Source of the DNA: Paenarthrobacter nitroguajacolicus JCM 14115
GTDB lineage: Bacteria > Actinomycetota > Actinomycetes > Actinomycetales > Micrococcaceae
NCBI GenBank assembly: GCA_001313365.1
Contig: BBFS01000018.1
Coordinates: 1-54,999, forward strand
Reading direction: 5' to 3'
DNA length: 54,999 bases
Part shown: piece by piece, positions 10,993 to 21,459 of the stretch
How the letters are laid out: every line of letters starts with the position of its first letter
How positions within the stretch are numbered: the stretch's first letter is position 1
Program-made: the position numbers and the translations under genes
Notes under the pieces: model-generated
Databases searched by the model: none
The model's input: only the letters and a program-made list of their open reading frames with translations
What the model was told of the DNA's origin: nothing

Positions 10993-13773
10993 GCGGTGAG
11001 CTCTGTATTGAGTTCGTTGAGGAGGTCGCTTGTGCGGTCGCCGAGATCACGAAGCGCACCATCTACGCCACCGCGTTCATTGAAGGGAGCTGCATCGAGA
11101 TCCGCCACGGAAATACCCGCTGACACAGCAATTACTTCGACCATGCGGTCCAGCCACCACCTCTGGTTCGGCGAGAACTCGATCCCGCGCATCTTTTGTT
11201 GTGCCAGCCATCCTCCATATCGCTCACGCACGCGGTCGGCATAGGGCACCAGCTCGGCGTCAACGCCGACCGTATATCGTAGCAGCGATACAAGGTCCGT
11301 GAGGGTATGGCGGTCGCTGTGGCGGACTCGGGGGGGGCATAAAGCGCTTCGTAAGCGTTCCAGATAATGTCGGTGGTCCAGCTGTGCGGGGGGGGCGGCT
11401 GATCCGGTCGGCGAGTTCCTGGATGTCTGCGAACGTGATTCGTCGTTCATGGGCTTCGCTGAGCAGTTGGATGGCAGTGATCTCATCGCGGTGCTCGTTG
11501 AGATAAGCCTGCCAGGAGTCCACGATGGATCGGGCACGACTGGAGTCAACGACGCCCCCCCAGCCTCGATGAGCTCATCAGCGTTGACCTCGTCGATGAC
11601 TCGGTCGTGGGTGGCTCGCAGCTCGAGAATGCGGTTGCGTAGTTCTGGATTCGCGGCGAGCGGCCTGATGGCCTCGTCAAGGACTTGCTGGGCGGCTGCG
11701 GCCGGGTCGGCTGTGCAGGCAGCGGCTTGCGCCTGTTTGTCCGGATCAACGGCGTCGACTAGCCCGCGCACGAGTTCTCTCATAGGCCATCCGGCCACTG
11801 AATCGAGCTCCTCGCGTTCGGCTGGGGTGAGGTCCATCTCGAGCTTGGCGAGCCGGGAGGCGAGAGTCGCGGTTTCGTCTTCGGAGAGGGATAGCGCGGC
11901 CGCCTTGTCGAGCAGCTTCTTAAGTGAGATGCCCTTAACGCGGTTGAGGGGGCGGGTCGACAAACGCGTGTTCGGTAACTCCCACTGCGTCGACGATGAC
12001 GAATCGGGTCTTGGACATCGCGTCAGGTGTGACGGACTGGAAGTCGGCGGGAGAGATGGTGCGTGCACCACGGCCCTTCATCTGTTCGAAGTACTGCGCG
12101 GATCGGACATCGCGCATGAAGAACACGCACTCCAGGGGCTTGACGTCGGTGCCGGTCGCGATCATGTCGACGGTGACGGCGATGCGAAGGGTGGGCGAGG
12201 TTCGGAAGGCTTGCAGCTGACCTTTGGGGGGGTCTCGTGCGTTGTAGGTGATTTTGGCGGCGAAGTCATTACCCTTGCTGAAAACCTCACGTACCGTGGT
12301 GACAATCTCCTCCGCGTGTGCGTCGTCTTTGGCAAAGATCAGGGTTTTGGGCACGGTTGAGCGGCCAGGGAAGATCTCGGTGTAAAGCCGGTCGCGGAAG
12401 GTTTCCAGCACCAGCCGGATCTGGCTCTTTGCGGTGACGGCACGGTCTAGCTGTTTGTGTGTGTACTCGTAGTCCTCTTCGATGGCTTCAAGGCGCTCCT
12501 TGCGGGTGCGACGGTCGACCTTTGGCACGATTGACCCAGCCTCGATACGGCCTCCGCGCTCAGAGATCTCCGTTCGTATCCGGTAGACGTCGAAGTCTAC
12601 GTTGACACGATCGGCAACTGATTGCGGATAGGTGTACTCCGACACGAGGTTCTGACGGAAGAACGCGAACGTCTGCTTACCTGGTGTGGCGGTCAGACCA
12701 ACGACATGTGCGTCGAAGTACTCCAGCACCCCTCGCCATACGCCATAGATGGACCGATGCGCCTCGTCAACGATTACCAGATCGAATGTCTCGGGTGGTA
12801 ACTGCGGGTTGTAGGCAACGGTGACAGGCACGGCGGGCACGAAGTCGTCCAGACGGGGGGGGTCATCATCGGCGGAAACCTCGCCGCCTTGGAGTGCCCT
12901 GTAAACGCGCTGGATCGTGGAAATTACAATGTTACTGCTTCGAAGCATGCCCGCGCTGGTGAGCTTGTCAACGTTATAGATCTCTGTTAAGCGACGCCCA
13001 TCACCAGGGGTCTGGTAGTTCTGGAATTCTGCGAGTGTCTGGTCGGCGAGGTTGTTGCGGTCAACCAGGAACAGGATCCGTTCGAACCCGCCAAACTTCA
13101 GCAGGCGGTACGAGCTGGTCACCGCGGTGTAGGTCTTGCCGGCGCCGGTCGCCATCTGCACCAGCGAGCGGTCGTGGTGTTGGGCGATAAGCGAGTCCTC
13201 TACTCCGTGAATTGCGGTGATCTGGGCTGGCCGCAGACCAGTTGTGTCCAGGGCGGGTATGTGCCCTACCTTTGCCCGCCACGTTGGCGCCGCAGGGTCG
13301 GCTTGGGCATCGCGCAGAATTCGAGCCAGCGTCTCGGGCTTAGGAAAATTGAACAGTCGTCGCGCGCGAGGGGGGGCAGGGTCGTAGCCGTTGGTGAAGT
13401 GAGTTTCGGTGCCACTCGACTCGAAAATGAACGGCAAGCGACCCTCTTTGGTCAGCGCTTTGAGCCGTACCTCAGGCGGCAGCCCCCCCTCGGCGTACAT
13501 TGTGGACTGCCACTCGACACCACTGAGTGTTGTGCCCTCGGGCTTTGCCTCGATCGCGCCGACAGCCCGCTGGTCGACATACAGTAGGTAGTCCGTGCGG
13601 CCATGGCCAGGTTTCATGACAACTTCACGGCACGCGACGCCCTGAGCAGCAAATAGGTTCAGATTCTTCTTGTCCTGCACGGACCAGCCTGAGTCAACGA
13701 GTTGGCCGTCGATGAGCGCCCGTGCGCGTGCCTCTGCTGCCAGTCCTGCGCCATCGCCCCGGTGCCCATTCAT
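10989..13773 (-). CDS. hsdR: Type I restriction-modification system, restriction subunit HsdR
   Basis: HsdR is the nuclease and DNA-translocating motor of the complex. The N-terminal nuclease site is visible as GRTDYLLYVD (Asp near 61) with IEAKPEG (Glu 75, Lys 77). Walker A is MATGAGKTYT near 207-216, the DEAH box is VIVDEAHRSIYG near 334, and motif VI-like residues lie in FEQMKGRGARTI near 575. The remaining third, on a shifted frame, is the helical C-terminal domain ending LLNELNTELTA. Total length is about 928 residues, as expected. The main break is near 11945, with others near 11560, 11390 and 11330, all beside G or C runs or single losses. It is the first gene of the hsdRSM operon. Confidence 0.93.
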
Positions 13774-13925
13774 AGTGTCTGCAGAATAGCTTGAGTGTTG
13801 CCGTTCAGATCAAACAAACGGCACTGGGCGATGGGTTTGGCCGATAGGCGGATGCCGCCAGAAGCTCCCTTGAAATCGGACCGCCTGGGCCGTTGCTTGA
13901 AAGGCACACGCTTGAATGAGCACAT

Positions 13926-15464
13926 TTACAGCCTCCCTGAGATTTTGAAACTGCCGCTGGCGAGTGCGTTGCGCATTGCTGACATGTATGCTTCGGCACT
14001 CCCTAGGGCCGCTTGAGCTTGATCTGTAAACTGCACGAAACGGCGGATGATGTCACCAACGGCTTTTTGCTCGTGGAATGGGAGCAGGGGGGATTAGCAG
14101 GTGTCGGATATCTACACGCTGGACAGTGGCGCCAGACAGCATGGCTTGGTTGTGATCGGCAATGAGCTGCTGAGCCATGAAGTCCGGATCCATGCGTTCT
14201 TCTCCGCCCGGACAAGTCCAAGGTTGCGATCAACTTCGACGCCTCTTGCTGACACACGAGGGTGAGAATTCTTCGGCCAACGTTCGCAACCAAAATGTCC
14301 CCCCGGTTCTGTGATGACTCTCTTGGTGCCCCGTGCTGACTGATTTGGGAGCAGTTCAGGCCGCCCGGAACGAAGGGAGCTAAGCGTGTAAACCTGGACC
14401 GGAAGGACCTGTGGAGTGAATTCCTTTGGCTTCACGTAGGTGCCTCGTGGAATGCACAGAGCCAGTTCGGATACGGGGGGGCGAAGGGGGGGGACCGTTT
14501 CCGCATGAACTGATAGTGGTCGTGCGGGAGGAGGTAGTTCCCACGCACGGACAGATTCCTCCCAGGTCATGACGGCTCGTCTAACCTGTTCTGCAGTTTG
14601 CTCCACGCGGTCTTCGGACAAGGGCGAAAGGGCTGCAAGCCACGACTGGGGTGTTGGCACGGAATCTGGTCCCAGGAGCTTTTCCCTAGGTACCTCGATG
14701 GAAATGTCTGTCGTGCCGGTTCGTCCGCCGCGCCAAGCAGAGAGGATCTCTATGGACGCTTTGTACGCTTCCCACTGCTTCTCGTCACTCGTGCTCGTGC
14801 GCTTGCTAGAGAATGCGCCGGTGTCCGGCACCTGCATCATTAGGACGCCACGAGGCGCAGGGCTCGCGGATAGGACCAGTACCGAGACGGGAAGCGTTGT
14901 GTTCAATTGACTGTTTCCGGGGGGGAGGCTAATGATGGCCTCAACCGCGCCTTTGGCAATCATGCGCGCCCACACGTCCCGAGCTTTACCAGCGCGGGAG
15001 AGGGCCGCTGTGGGGGGGAGAACCACCGCTGCGTACCCACCGTAGGCGAGTTCCTGGAATGCCACCTGAGGCCACACTAGGTCGCTTTGTCCCTTCGGGG
15101 GGGGCGTCCCGAAAGGCCACCGCCTTTCCAATTGAGCATCGGCCAACCGGAGTCCGAAAGGCGGATGGAGTACGACCCGATCGTACTCTGAGCGTGGCTC
15201 TGGCAGTAAAAGGTCAACCGTATCCAGTTCAGCAGGCCGATCTCGAAGGAACAACTGGCAAGCTGCAATTTCAAGGGCTGATTCGTCGATATCGTTGCCC
15301 ACGAGCCTTGTCTCTGGTCGGGTTTCGGCCGCAGCCAGTAAGGTCCGCCCAAATCCGCAGGCCAAGTCGACGAACGTGGTTCCGCCGGCTGGCAGGACGC
15401 CATCAAGGAACCGCGCAAAGGCGCGGGGAGAAGAGTGCACATTCAAGGGAGATTTGCCGTTCAT
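13926..15464 (-). CDS. N6-adenine DNA methyltransferase with specificity-like C-terminus
   Basis: The protein has about 513 residues. A SAM-binding motif, VDLACGFGRTLL, lies near residue 32 and a catalytic motif, HPPFGLRL, near 100. The usual forms are DPACGxG and NPPF, so the first Asn of motif IV is replaced by His here. The middle contains AVVLPPTAALSRAGKARDVW and SLPPGNSQLNTTLPVSVLVL, as in HsdM-like enzymes. The last 60 residues, in a shifted frame, read IRHLLIPLLPFHEQKAVGDI and end ALASGSFKISGRL, which resembles an HsdS terminal helix. It may therefore be a fused modification/specificity protein. The main breaks are near 14300, 14220 and 14090. The ATG overlaps the stop of the HTH gene (ATGA). 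No partner nuclease is obvious except the NYN protein. Confidence 0.75.
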
Positions 15465-16038
15465 GGCTGTTGCTCGATGAGTTCATCAGCCGCCTGGGAA
15501 AGATCAGTGACTTGGGAAATGTTCGCGCAGACCTGCTCCAGCTTGGGCGAATCACCCCATGCTTGCCGTGCCAGTTCCAGCGCTCGTTCGATGGCTGAGC
15601 CGACATACCAACTGTTTTGAGCCACTTCACGACCAACCGAAGCAATCGTTAGCGAAGCGTCCAAAGTCCCCCCGCGTTGGCGTGCGTCGTAGAGCTGCCG
15701 AACATCATGTTCATCAGGCCCTGCCCGGAGCTACGCGCCCAATGCTCGGCACACAATAGAGGGAGTAGAAGCTGGATGAACCTGTCAGCCGGCACGGCGC
15801 CACGAATGGTGTCAGCCAGAACGAATGCATGAGAACGTGGAGCTGCCTCAATATTCTTAGACCGTAGCCAGGCGGTCACCTTTGCAACTGAAAAAAGAGG
15901 CCGGGCAGGGTTATCGTTCTCCGGTTTCGGGAAGTGTTCATCCCGGGTCCGCCAGTTGCTAACCGTTGATGGCGCAACGCCAGCGAGGCGTGCAATCCCT
16001 GAGGGGTTGATCAGCTGCTCGGCAACATTTCCGGTCAT
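15461..16038 (-). CDS. HTH protein, probably the N-terminal partner of the methylase
   Basis: The N-terminus contains a helix-turn-helix, SGIARLAGVAPSTVSNWRTR, followed by DEHFPKPENDNPARPLFSVA and VTAWLRSKN. This MerR/excisionase-like arrangement is known at the N-terminus of actinobacterial N-6 DNA methylases. The rest is helical and ends QAADELIEQQP. One break lies near 15668 on a seven-base C run. The ATG at 16036-16038 overlaps the NYN stop (TAATG), and the TGA overlaps the methylase ATG. Since single-base losses are common in this window, this and the methylase may really be one gene; the helical segment would then fill the N-terminal domain the methylase seems to lack. Confidence 0.65.
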
Positions 16039-16511
16039 TATGCGGCGTCCAATCCAATGGTTTTGATGCGAAGTTCGATTATCTGATGTGCGGCCAGACG
16101 CAACCGCTTGGAGAGCGATTCCGTCCGAGAAACGACGGTTACCCGGGCGCCACGGCCGGCAAGGGCAGCAACAGAACGGGAAAAGCCCCCCCGTCCCCGC
16201 TGGCCACGTGAACCAAGGCGAAGCGAGCCTCGAGTTGCTCCCCCCCATCAAGGACGCCTTGCAGGGCCAAGTCGGCGCCATCCTTACTTGGCCTATAAAG
16301 GAGACGAGCGTTTCGAAGGTCTGACATACCGACTGCCAGCAGACCCTCAGCGCTAGAAACGCCAACGACCACGAGGTCGTCTTTCCCCCCCATGGGCACC
16401 TGCTCCTTGTAATCCGCAAAAACTGCATTGATTGCGCGCACCTCAATCTCCCCCCGTGGAAAGCATGTTTTCTATGTCGAGCAGATGAATCGATCGATTG
16501 CCTCTTAGCAT
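16038..16511 (-). CDS. NYN (PIN-like) domain protein, putative RNase
   Basis: The protein has about 157 residues. The reading chosen starts at ATG 16509-16511 after GGAAGG and begins MLRGNRSIHLLDIENMLSTG. The LLDIEN segment fits the first acidic motif of NYN domains. KDGADLALQG near the middle, and HVASGDGAF followed by PVLLLPLPA, correspond to the KGxD and SGDxDF motifs. The end KRLRLAAHQIIELR is helical. One break near 16447 needs one base fewer in a G run, and another lies near 16160. NYN proteins are metal-dependent RNases of the PIN-like fold. It overlaps the HTH gene (TAATG), so the nuclease and methylase are probably made together. Confidence 0.65.
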
Positions 16512-16552
16512 AGTATTTCCTTCCACGAAGTTATGAGTTGATGTTTTCACCA

Positions 16553-16581
16553 ACACTACTCAAGTCAGGAAGGACTGTCAA
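16553..16581 (-). promoter_or_regulatory. Predicted sigma-70-type promoter of the NYN-methylase operon
   Basis: On the minus strand a perfect -35 box TTGACA (16576-16581) is followed after exactly 17 bases by TAGTGT (16553-16558). The -10 box ends 41 bases before the ATG at 16511, and the surrounding 100 bases are more AT-rich than the rest of the island. Confidence 0.6.
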
Positions 16582-17301
16582 CTGAGTTTATATTTTCAAG
16601 GATTTTTTTGAAGGTTAGTGTTCACGTTGAACAGGGGGGGTGCGATGTGTAGTTATAGTCCCTGAAACGGCTGAAGCCGCTAGTTGTCTGTCAGTCCCGG
16701 CGAGAGTCTGGTCATATGCAAAGAAAAGAGAGGGGGGGCGGCAGCCGCGGCCTCGGAGGACTGTTGGCTTTGGTGCTGACCTCTTGAGCGGGGGACGGTG
16801 GAGGCTTCCACGTGGAGGGCTGTTGTTCGTCTGCGTCAGAACCTATGCGATGCAAAGCGGCAGGCGCGCCTGGATGTTCCAGAACCTGGGGCCGGAAGTA
16901 GGGGCGATCCAGGGTGCTGGCATTTCTGACGGCCGGCTAGGGTGCTTCTGACTGCGCGGCATTGAAGCCGTCAAGTGGCGCGCAACCAATGGCAACGTGA
17001 TAGCTTGCGGACCCGGCCCAAGAATCTGAGGGGGACACAAGCGAGGAAAGGCTATGTCGGAGGAGCCTTTAACATCGAGGGCATAGCAGGCGAAGCTTCT
17101 GGCTGGATGGAGAGCGGAAACGATTACTTTGCCTTGTCCGCCTTTTGCAGGGATGACCCCCGTCGGTCATCCTAGACAGTCAGCAATTGAGGGCTTGTTG
17201 TCTCGCCTGCCAACCCTTAAGTTTCGCCAAGGCCGGCTCGTCTGTCACTGCTGTTCGTCTGTTCGTGAGCCGCGAGGATGTCTGCGCACAAGCACGGAAG
17301 G
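16582..17301. other. Gap of about 720 bases with no supported gene
   Basis: Open frames in both directions show no family I recognise. The segment next to 16620 is AT-rich and includes a seven-base T run; the remainder looks like degraded coding DNA. It sits between the NYN operon and the Shedu-like remnant. Confidence 0.45.
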
Positions 17302-17925
17302 TTACACGTGGACTTCATGGTCCCTCGCTTCCGCTAGGTCCGCTTCGGGCGACGGCGGAGAACTGAGGGCGGCGTGTAGGTCTTTCAGCCGTTCTAGGAC
17401 CTCGTCGTAGCCAAGCACCGTCACGGTCGAAAGGCCATCTCGTTATCTCAGGAAGGACTCGAGTTGCTGTGGATCGAGGGCGGAAATTCGTCCCGTAGTG
17501 ACAGCACCGCGCGGTTCATTCCACGCGTCGAGCTTGATGTCGGAGGTGCGGCGAGACGCGAGGCTCTTGGGTACGGCCGCCATCTGAGACTGCACCTGCG
17601 TGATCAGTCCGCTAAGTTCCGTATGCGGCGGGTAGACGGCTGCTTCGATTCCTTTGCCTCGATTCGGTGTGGAGCTACTCAGCGTGGCGCCTGGTGTCTT
17701 GATCTCGACGATGAGGACGGTGCGCGTGACGGAGTTGGCGCAGAGGAAGTCAGCAATGCGTGCACCGCGTCCGTAGATGTCCCCCCCGGCTTGAACTGTA
17801 GCGTGCTGGTGTTCGATGCCAATGAGCGCCGAGACAACGGCGTTCTTTGGCAGTGGGCTCCTTCCATGGGGGCGTGAGGTGTCCGGAGGAGTTTCTCGTC
17901 GAAGGCTCAATTTGGGCGAGTTCAC
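17302..17925 (-). pseudogene. Shedu-like (DUF4263) nuclease, N-terminally truncated
   Basis: The readable part holds a PD-(D/E)xK core: ARIADFLCANS with Asp, then LIVEIKTPGATL with Glu-x-Lys, then TELSGLITQVQSQMAAV, an arrangement typical of the DUF4263 domain of Shedu anti-phage nucleases. In a shifted frame the protein continues LSTVTVLGYDEVLERLKDLH and ends DHEVHV at TAA 17302-17304, a natural family end. The full protein is usually about twice this length. The N-terminal domain is missing, and the lacI gene begins divergently about 95 bases away. Frame breaks at about 17440 and 17780 could be sequence errors, but the missing N-terminus suggests a true remnant. Confidence 0.6.
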
Positions 17926-18019
17926 TCACTCGGCTTGGTGCCTTCTTCGCTCCAGCTATGCTGAGGAACGCCGAGGGGGCGCGGCAAAGACCACGGCACG
18001 GCTCCTGGGAGGAAATCGA

Positions 18020-19016
18020 ATGGCTCGACCGACAGTGCAGGACGTCGCCAGGACTGCTGGTGTGTCCGTGGGGACGGTCTCGCGCGTCTTGAACGGGAGC
18101 CCGGCTGTCAGTGAGGCCGCCAAGGAGAAGGTCAACGCCGCAATCCGTGAGCTTAGCTACCGTCCTCTCGCCTCGGCAAGGGATCTCCGAAGAGACCGCA
18201 CAATGCGTGTCCTGGCCCTCGCCAAAAACCTGGACTCGCTCGTGATCAGCGAAGTCTTCCGCGGTGTCGGCGACGCTGCCGCGGACTCCGGCTACGTCAG
18301 CCTCATCGCAGCGACCGACGGGGGACCTGGATCGCGAGCAGCAGCTCGTGGACATGCTGCGTAATGGCTCCGTGGACGGACTGGTGATCTTTTCGCCGAC
18401 GATGCCGGACGACGACGTCAACACAGTCGCTGAACAAATGAGCGTTGTCCAGGTCTGTGAAATCGTCGACGCCGAGGCCGCCTTCGGTGTGTCCATCGAT
18501 GACCGTCAGGCAGCCTACGACATCACCAAGCACCTGATCGACACAGGGGCCAAGAAGCTGGCCATGCTCGCCCACAGGGGAGCCCGCTCCGGCCGGCTGC
18601 GCGAGGAAGGATTCCGCCAGGCCCTAACGGAAGCGGGCTTGGAGTCGGACCAGATCCTGTTCGGTGAAGGCAACTTCGGTTTCCACTCGGGCAGAGCACT
18701 CACAAAGAAACTCCTCAATGCAAAAGACCTTCCTGATGCGGTCTTCTGCGGCACTGACATTGTCGCCGCCGGCTGCGTCCGGGAACTCACCGACGCAGGC
18801 CTCAAAGTCCCGGATGACATCGCCGTGGCAGGCTTCGATGACTCTGCCCAAGCTGAAATGTGTGTCCCGGAGCTAACCACCGTGAGGCAGCCAGCCTACG
18901 AAATGGGCCGCGTAGCCTTCGCTGAACTCCTGGAACGCATGACCGTCGAGGGCTCCCATCGCAAGGGAAGAACCTTCCTCCCGCACGAGCTCGTCATCAG
19001 GGACTCCACTAAATAA
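18020..19016 (+). CDS. LacI-family transcriptional regulator
   Basis: The N-terminal HTH reads TVQDVARTAGVSVGTVSRVL (residues 5-24) with the hinge helix SARDLRRDR, followed by a periplasmic-binding-type sensor domain ending in DIAVAGFDDSAQAEMCVPEL and ELVIRDSTK. Length is about 332 residues, normal for LacI regulators. One break near 18320 follows a G run. The ATG at 18020 has a GGAGG site. It precedes a sugar ABC transporter, and two perfect palindromic operators lie just after it, so it most likely represses that operon until a sugar or derivative binds. The ligand is unknown; the ThuA-like and Gfo/Idh genes suggest a disaccharide or inositol-like compound. Confidence 0.93.
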
Positions 19017-19021
19017 GAGGG

Positions 19022-19113
19022 TTGACAGCCTTCGTGGTCCCTGTCACACTACTTTGGAATCGATTCCACGGCCGCAAGGCCGATTCTTTTGAACACTTTT
19101 GGAATCGATTCCA
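19022..19113 (+). promoter_or_regulatory. Promoter with twin LacI operators
   Basis: TGGAATCGATTCCA, a perfect 14-base palindrome, occurs at 19055-19068 and again at 19100-19113, 45 bases apart. A -35 hexamer TTGACA lies at 19022-19027; the -10 box is weak (around 19045-19055) and would touch the first operator. The pair fits repression with looping or cooperative binding by the adjacent LacI protein. Confidence 0.8.
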
Positions 19114-19212
19114 TGGATCACAAGAACCACGGCAAAGACGCCACCCTCAGGACGCGGGACAGCCAAAGCGCGCACTGAAACCCACCGCCCACAGACCCCA
19201 AAGGAGCCACTT

Positions 19213-20524
19213 GTGGACTTGAACCGACCTGCTCTACCGCTCCAGAACAAAGCCACAAACCGCAAAGCCCTAGCGGCTACCGCAATCGCAGCAGCCCTCC
19301 TCCTCAACGCGTGCGGCGGGGGGGGAGCCGCACCCCAAGGTGCCGAGCAAGCAGCAGCTGCCGACCCGGCGTCGGGCGCTAATGCCAGCGGCGCGGTCAA
19401 CATCTGCGGCGTCAAGGACGCGAGCGGGATCTACAAGGGCACGGCGGAGGCGTTCACCAAGGCGAATGGCACGGTGACGGCCAAGTACACCGAGATCGGC
19501 GCCACCACGGACGAGGCCCGCACGCAGATCGTGCAGCGGCTCGAAGGCAAGTCCACCGAGTGCGATCTCTTCATCACGGACGTCATCTGGACCTCCGAGT
19601 TCGCCTCCCCAAGGCTGGCTGTTGGACCAGACCAAGCTGGTAGAGGCCAACAAGGACCGGCTCATTCCCTCCACTGTGGAAACCACCAAGTATGAGGACA
19701 AATACTGGGGCTCGCCGTTCTTCACCAACGCCGGGTTGATCTACTACCAGAAGGACAAGGTAGCCAAGCCCGAGTCCTGGCAGCAGCTCTACGCAGAAGC
19801 CGCCAAGTCCCGGCAACGGGTACGTCTACCAGGGCAAGCAGTACGAGGGCCTCACGGTGAACTTCCTTGAAATGCTCTACAGCGCAGGCGGCGAAGTCCT
19901 GGATGAGCAAGGCAACGTCAAGATCGACTCCAAGGAAACCCGCGACGTCCTCAACTTCATGAGCGACGGCTGAAGAACGGCTCAGCCGATCGCGCCGTCC
20001 TCACCTACAACGAAGACCCCGCCCGCCTCGCCTACGAGTCCGGCGACTTCGGATACCAGCGCAACTGGCCGCACGTGTACCGACTGCTGAACGCGACACC
20101 GCTGGCGTCCAGCTTCGGCGTCGCGCCGCTGCCCGCATGGGAAGGCGGCAAGGCCTCCGGCGTGCTGGGCGGCTGGAACCTGGCGATCTCGGCCCACTCC
20201 ACTAATCAGGCCGGGGCCGTCGCGTTCATCGACTTCGCCACCACCCCCCCGGACTGGCAGAAGCACGTGGCCATGGACTACTCGCAGGCACCCGTGAACG
20301 AAGCTGCCTACTCTGATCCAGCGGTACTCCAGAAGATGCCGTTCGCCACGGAACTCCTCGCCTCGGTGAAGGGTGCCAAGCCGCGCCCGATCTCCCCGGT
20401 CTACCCGCAGATCTCGCAGGCGATCTACAAGAACGTCTACGCCGTCCTCTCCGGCACCGCCTCCACCGAGGAAGCCGTGCAGAAGATGGCCGAGGAAATC
20501 ACCACCGCCAAGGCGAGCTTCTAG
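19213..20524 (+). CDS. Sugar ABC transporter substrate-binding lipoprotein
   Basis: This is an extracellular solute-binding protein of the maltose-binding (family 1) type. It starts with GTG at 19213 after AAGGAG and has a lipoprotein signal: a basic N-terminus, ALAATAIAAALLL, then the lipobox LNAC with Cys near residue 34. The mature part includes TDVIWTSEFA, SPFFTNAGLIYYQKDKV, GYVYQGKQYEGLTVNFLE, VLGGWNLAISAHSTNQAGA and the C-terminal EEAVQKMAEEI, typical of the family. Total length is about 436 residues. Breaks near 19605, 19815 and 19972 look like small losses. It is three bases from the first permease gene, so the operon is compact. Confidence 0.92.
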
Positions 20525-20526
20525 TC

Positions 20527-21459
20527 ATGGCCCTCAAGACAATCCCGCCAAGTCGAGCAAGCGGCCGCGACCGCGCCGAACGCAAGCTCGCGTTCCGCAT
20601 GACCGCGCCTTCGCTGGTGATCATGGCGCTGGTTGCGGCAGTCCCCATCGGCTACGCGATCTGGCTCTCGCTGAACCAGTACAGCGTCCGCACCGCCGGC
20701 CTGTCCCGATTCGTGGGCCTGGAAAACTACATCAACGCCCTTGCAAGCCAAGAGTGGTGGGCCGCGTTCGGCCAGACGTTCCTCTTCGCAGGCCTCTCGG
20801 TCAGCCTCGAACTCATCCTCGGCACGGCCATGGCGCTCCTGCTGAACCTCGCGTTCAAGGGCCGCGCCGTCCTGCGCACCGTGGTTCTGCTGCCGTACGC
20901 GATCATCACGGTGGTCAGCGCCATCACCTGGCAAACCATGTTCCAGCCCAACATGGGCCTGGTCACTAACGTCCTCTCCACGCTGGGGGGGCTGCCGGGC
21001 GGCGACGTCGTCTGGCTCGGTGAGCACGGCTACGCGATGGCCGTGATCGTCATGGCCGACGTCTGGAAGACCACGCCCTTCGCGGCGCTCATCATCCTGG
21101 CCGGCCTGCAGGTCATCTCCGCCGAAACTTACGAGGCCGCAGAGCTCGACGGCGCCAGCAAATGGCAGACCTTCGTGAACATCACCCTGCCGCTGTTGCG
21201 TCCGGCAATCGTCCTCGCCGCGATCTTCCGCACCATGGACGCCCTCCGCGTCTTCGACCTGCCGTTCGTCCTCACCCGCGGCGCCAACGGCACCGAATCC
21301 ATGTCCATGCTCGCCTACACCCAGCTGCGCGAAAACCGGCTCGTGGGCGAAGGATCGGCGCTGTCCATCCTGACCTTCCTCACCGTCATGGTGGTCTCGG
21401 TCATCTACGTCCGCTTCGCCGGCGGCAACATACGCGACGTCGCGAAGGAGGAACAGTGA
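20527..21459 (+). CDS. Sugar ABC transporter permease (MalF-like)
   Basis: An uninterrupted 310-residue integral membrane protein with about six transmembrane helices, beginning LVIMALVAAVPIGYAIWLSL. The EAA loop reads YEAAELDGASKWQTFVNITL followed by PLLRPAI, the site that contacts the ATPase. The gene follows the binding protein by two bases and its stop overlaps the next start (GTGA). No ATPase gene is nearby; such CUT1 transporters often share a common MsmK-type ATPase encoded elsewhere. Confidence 0.95.
   Translation: MALKTIPPSRASGRDRAERKLAFRMTAPSLVIMALVAAVPIGYAIWLSLNQYSVRTAGLSRFVGLENYINALASQEWWAAFGQTFLFAGLSVSLELILGTAMALLLNLAFKGRAVLRTVVLLPYAIITVVSAITWQTMFQPNMGLVTNVLSTLGGLPGGDVVWLGEHGYAMAVIVMADVWKTTPFAALIILAGLQVISAETYEAAELDGASKWQTFVNITLPLLRPAIVLAAIFRTMDALRVFDLPFVLTRGANGTESMSMLAYTQLRENRLVGEGSALSILTFLTVMVVSVIYVRFAGGNIRDVAKEEQ

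Noticed and set aside
16640..16951. Open frame of about 100 codons in the island gap
   Set aside because: No family, no good ribosome site and composition unlike neighbours; treated as non-coding.
7025..17925. Prophage or integrative element
   Set aside because: No integrase, transposase, tRNA edge or attachment-like repeats were seen at the borders.
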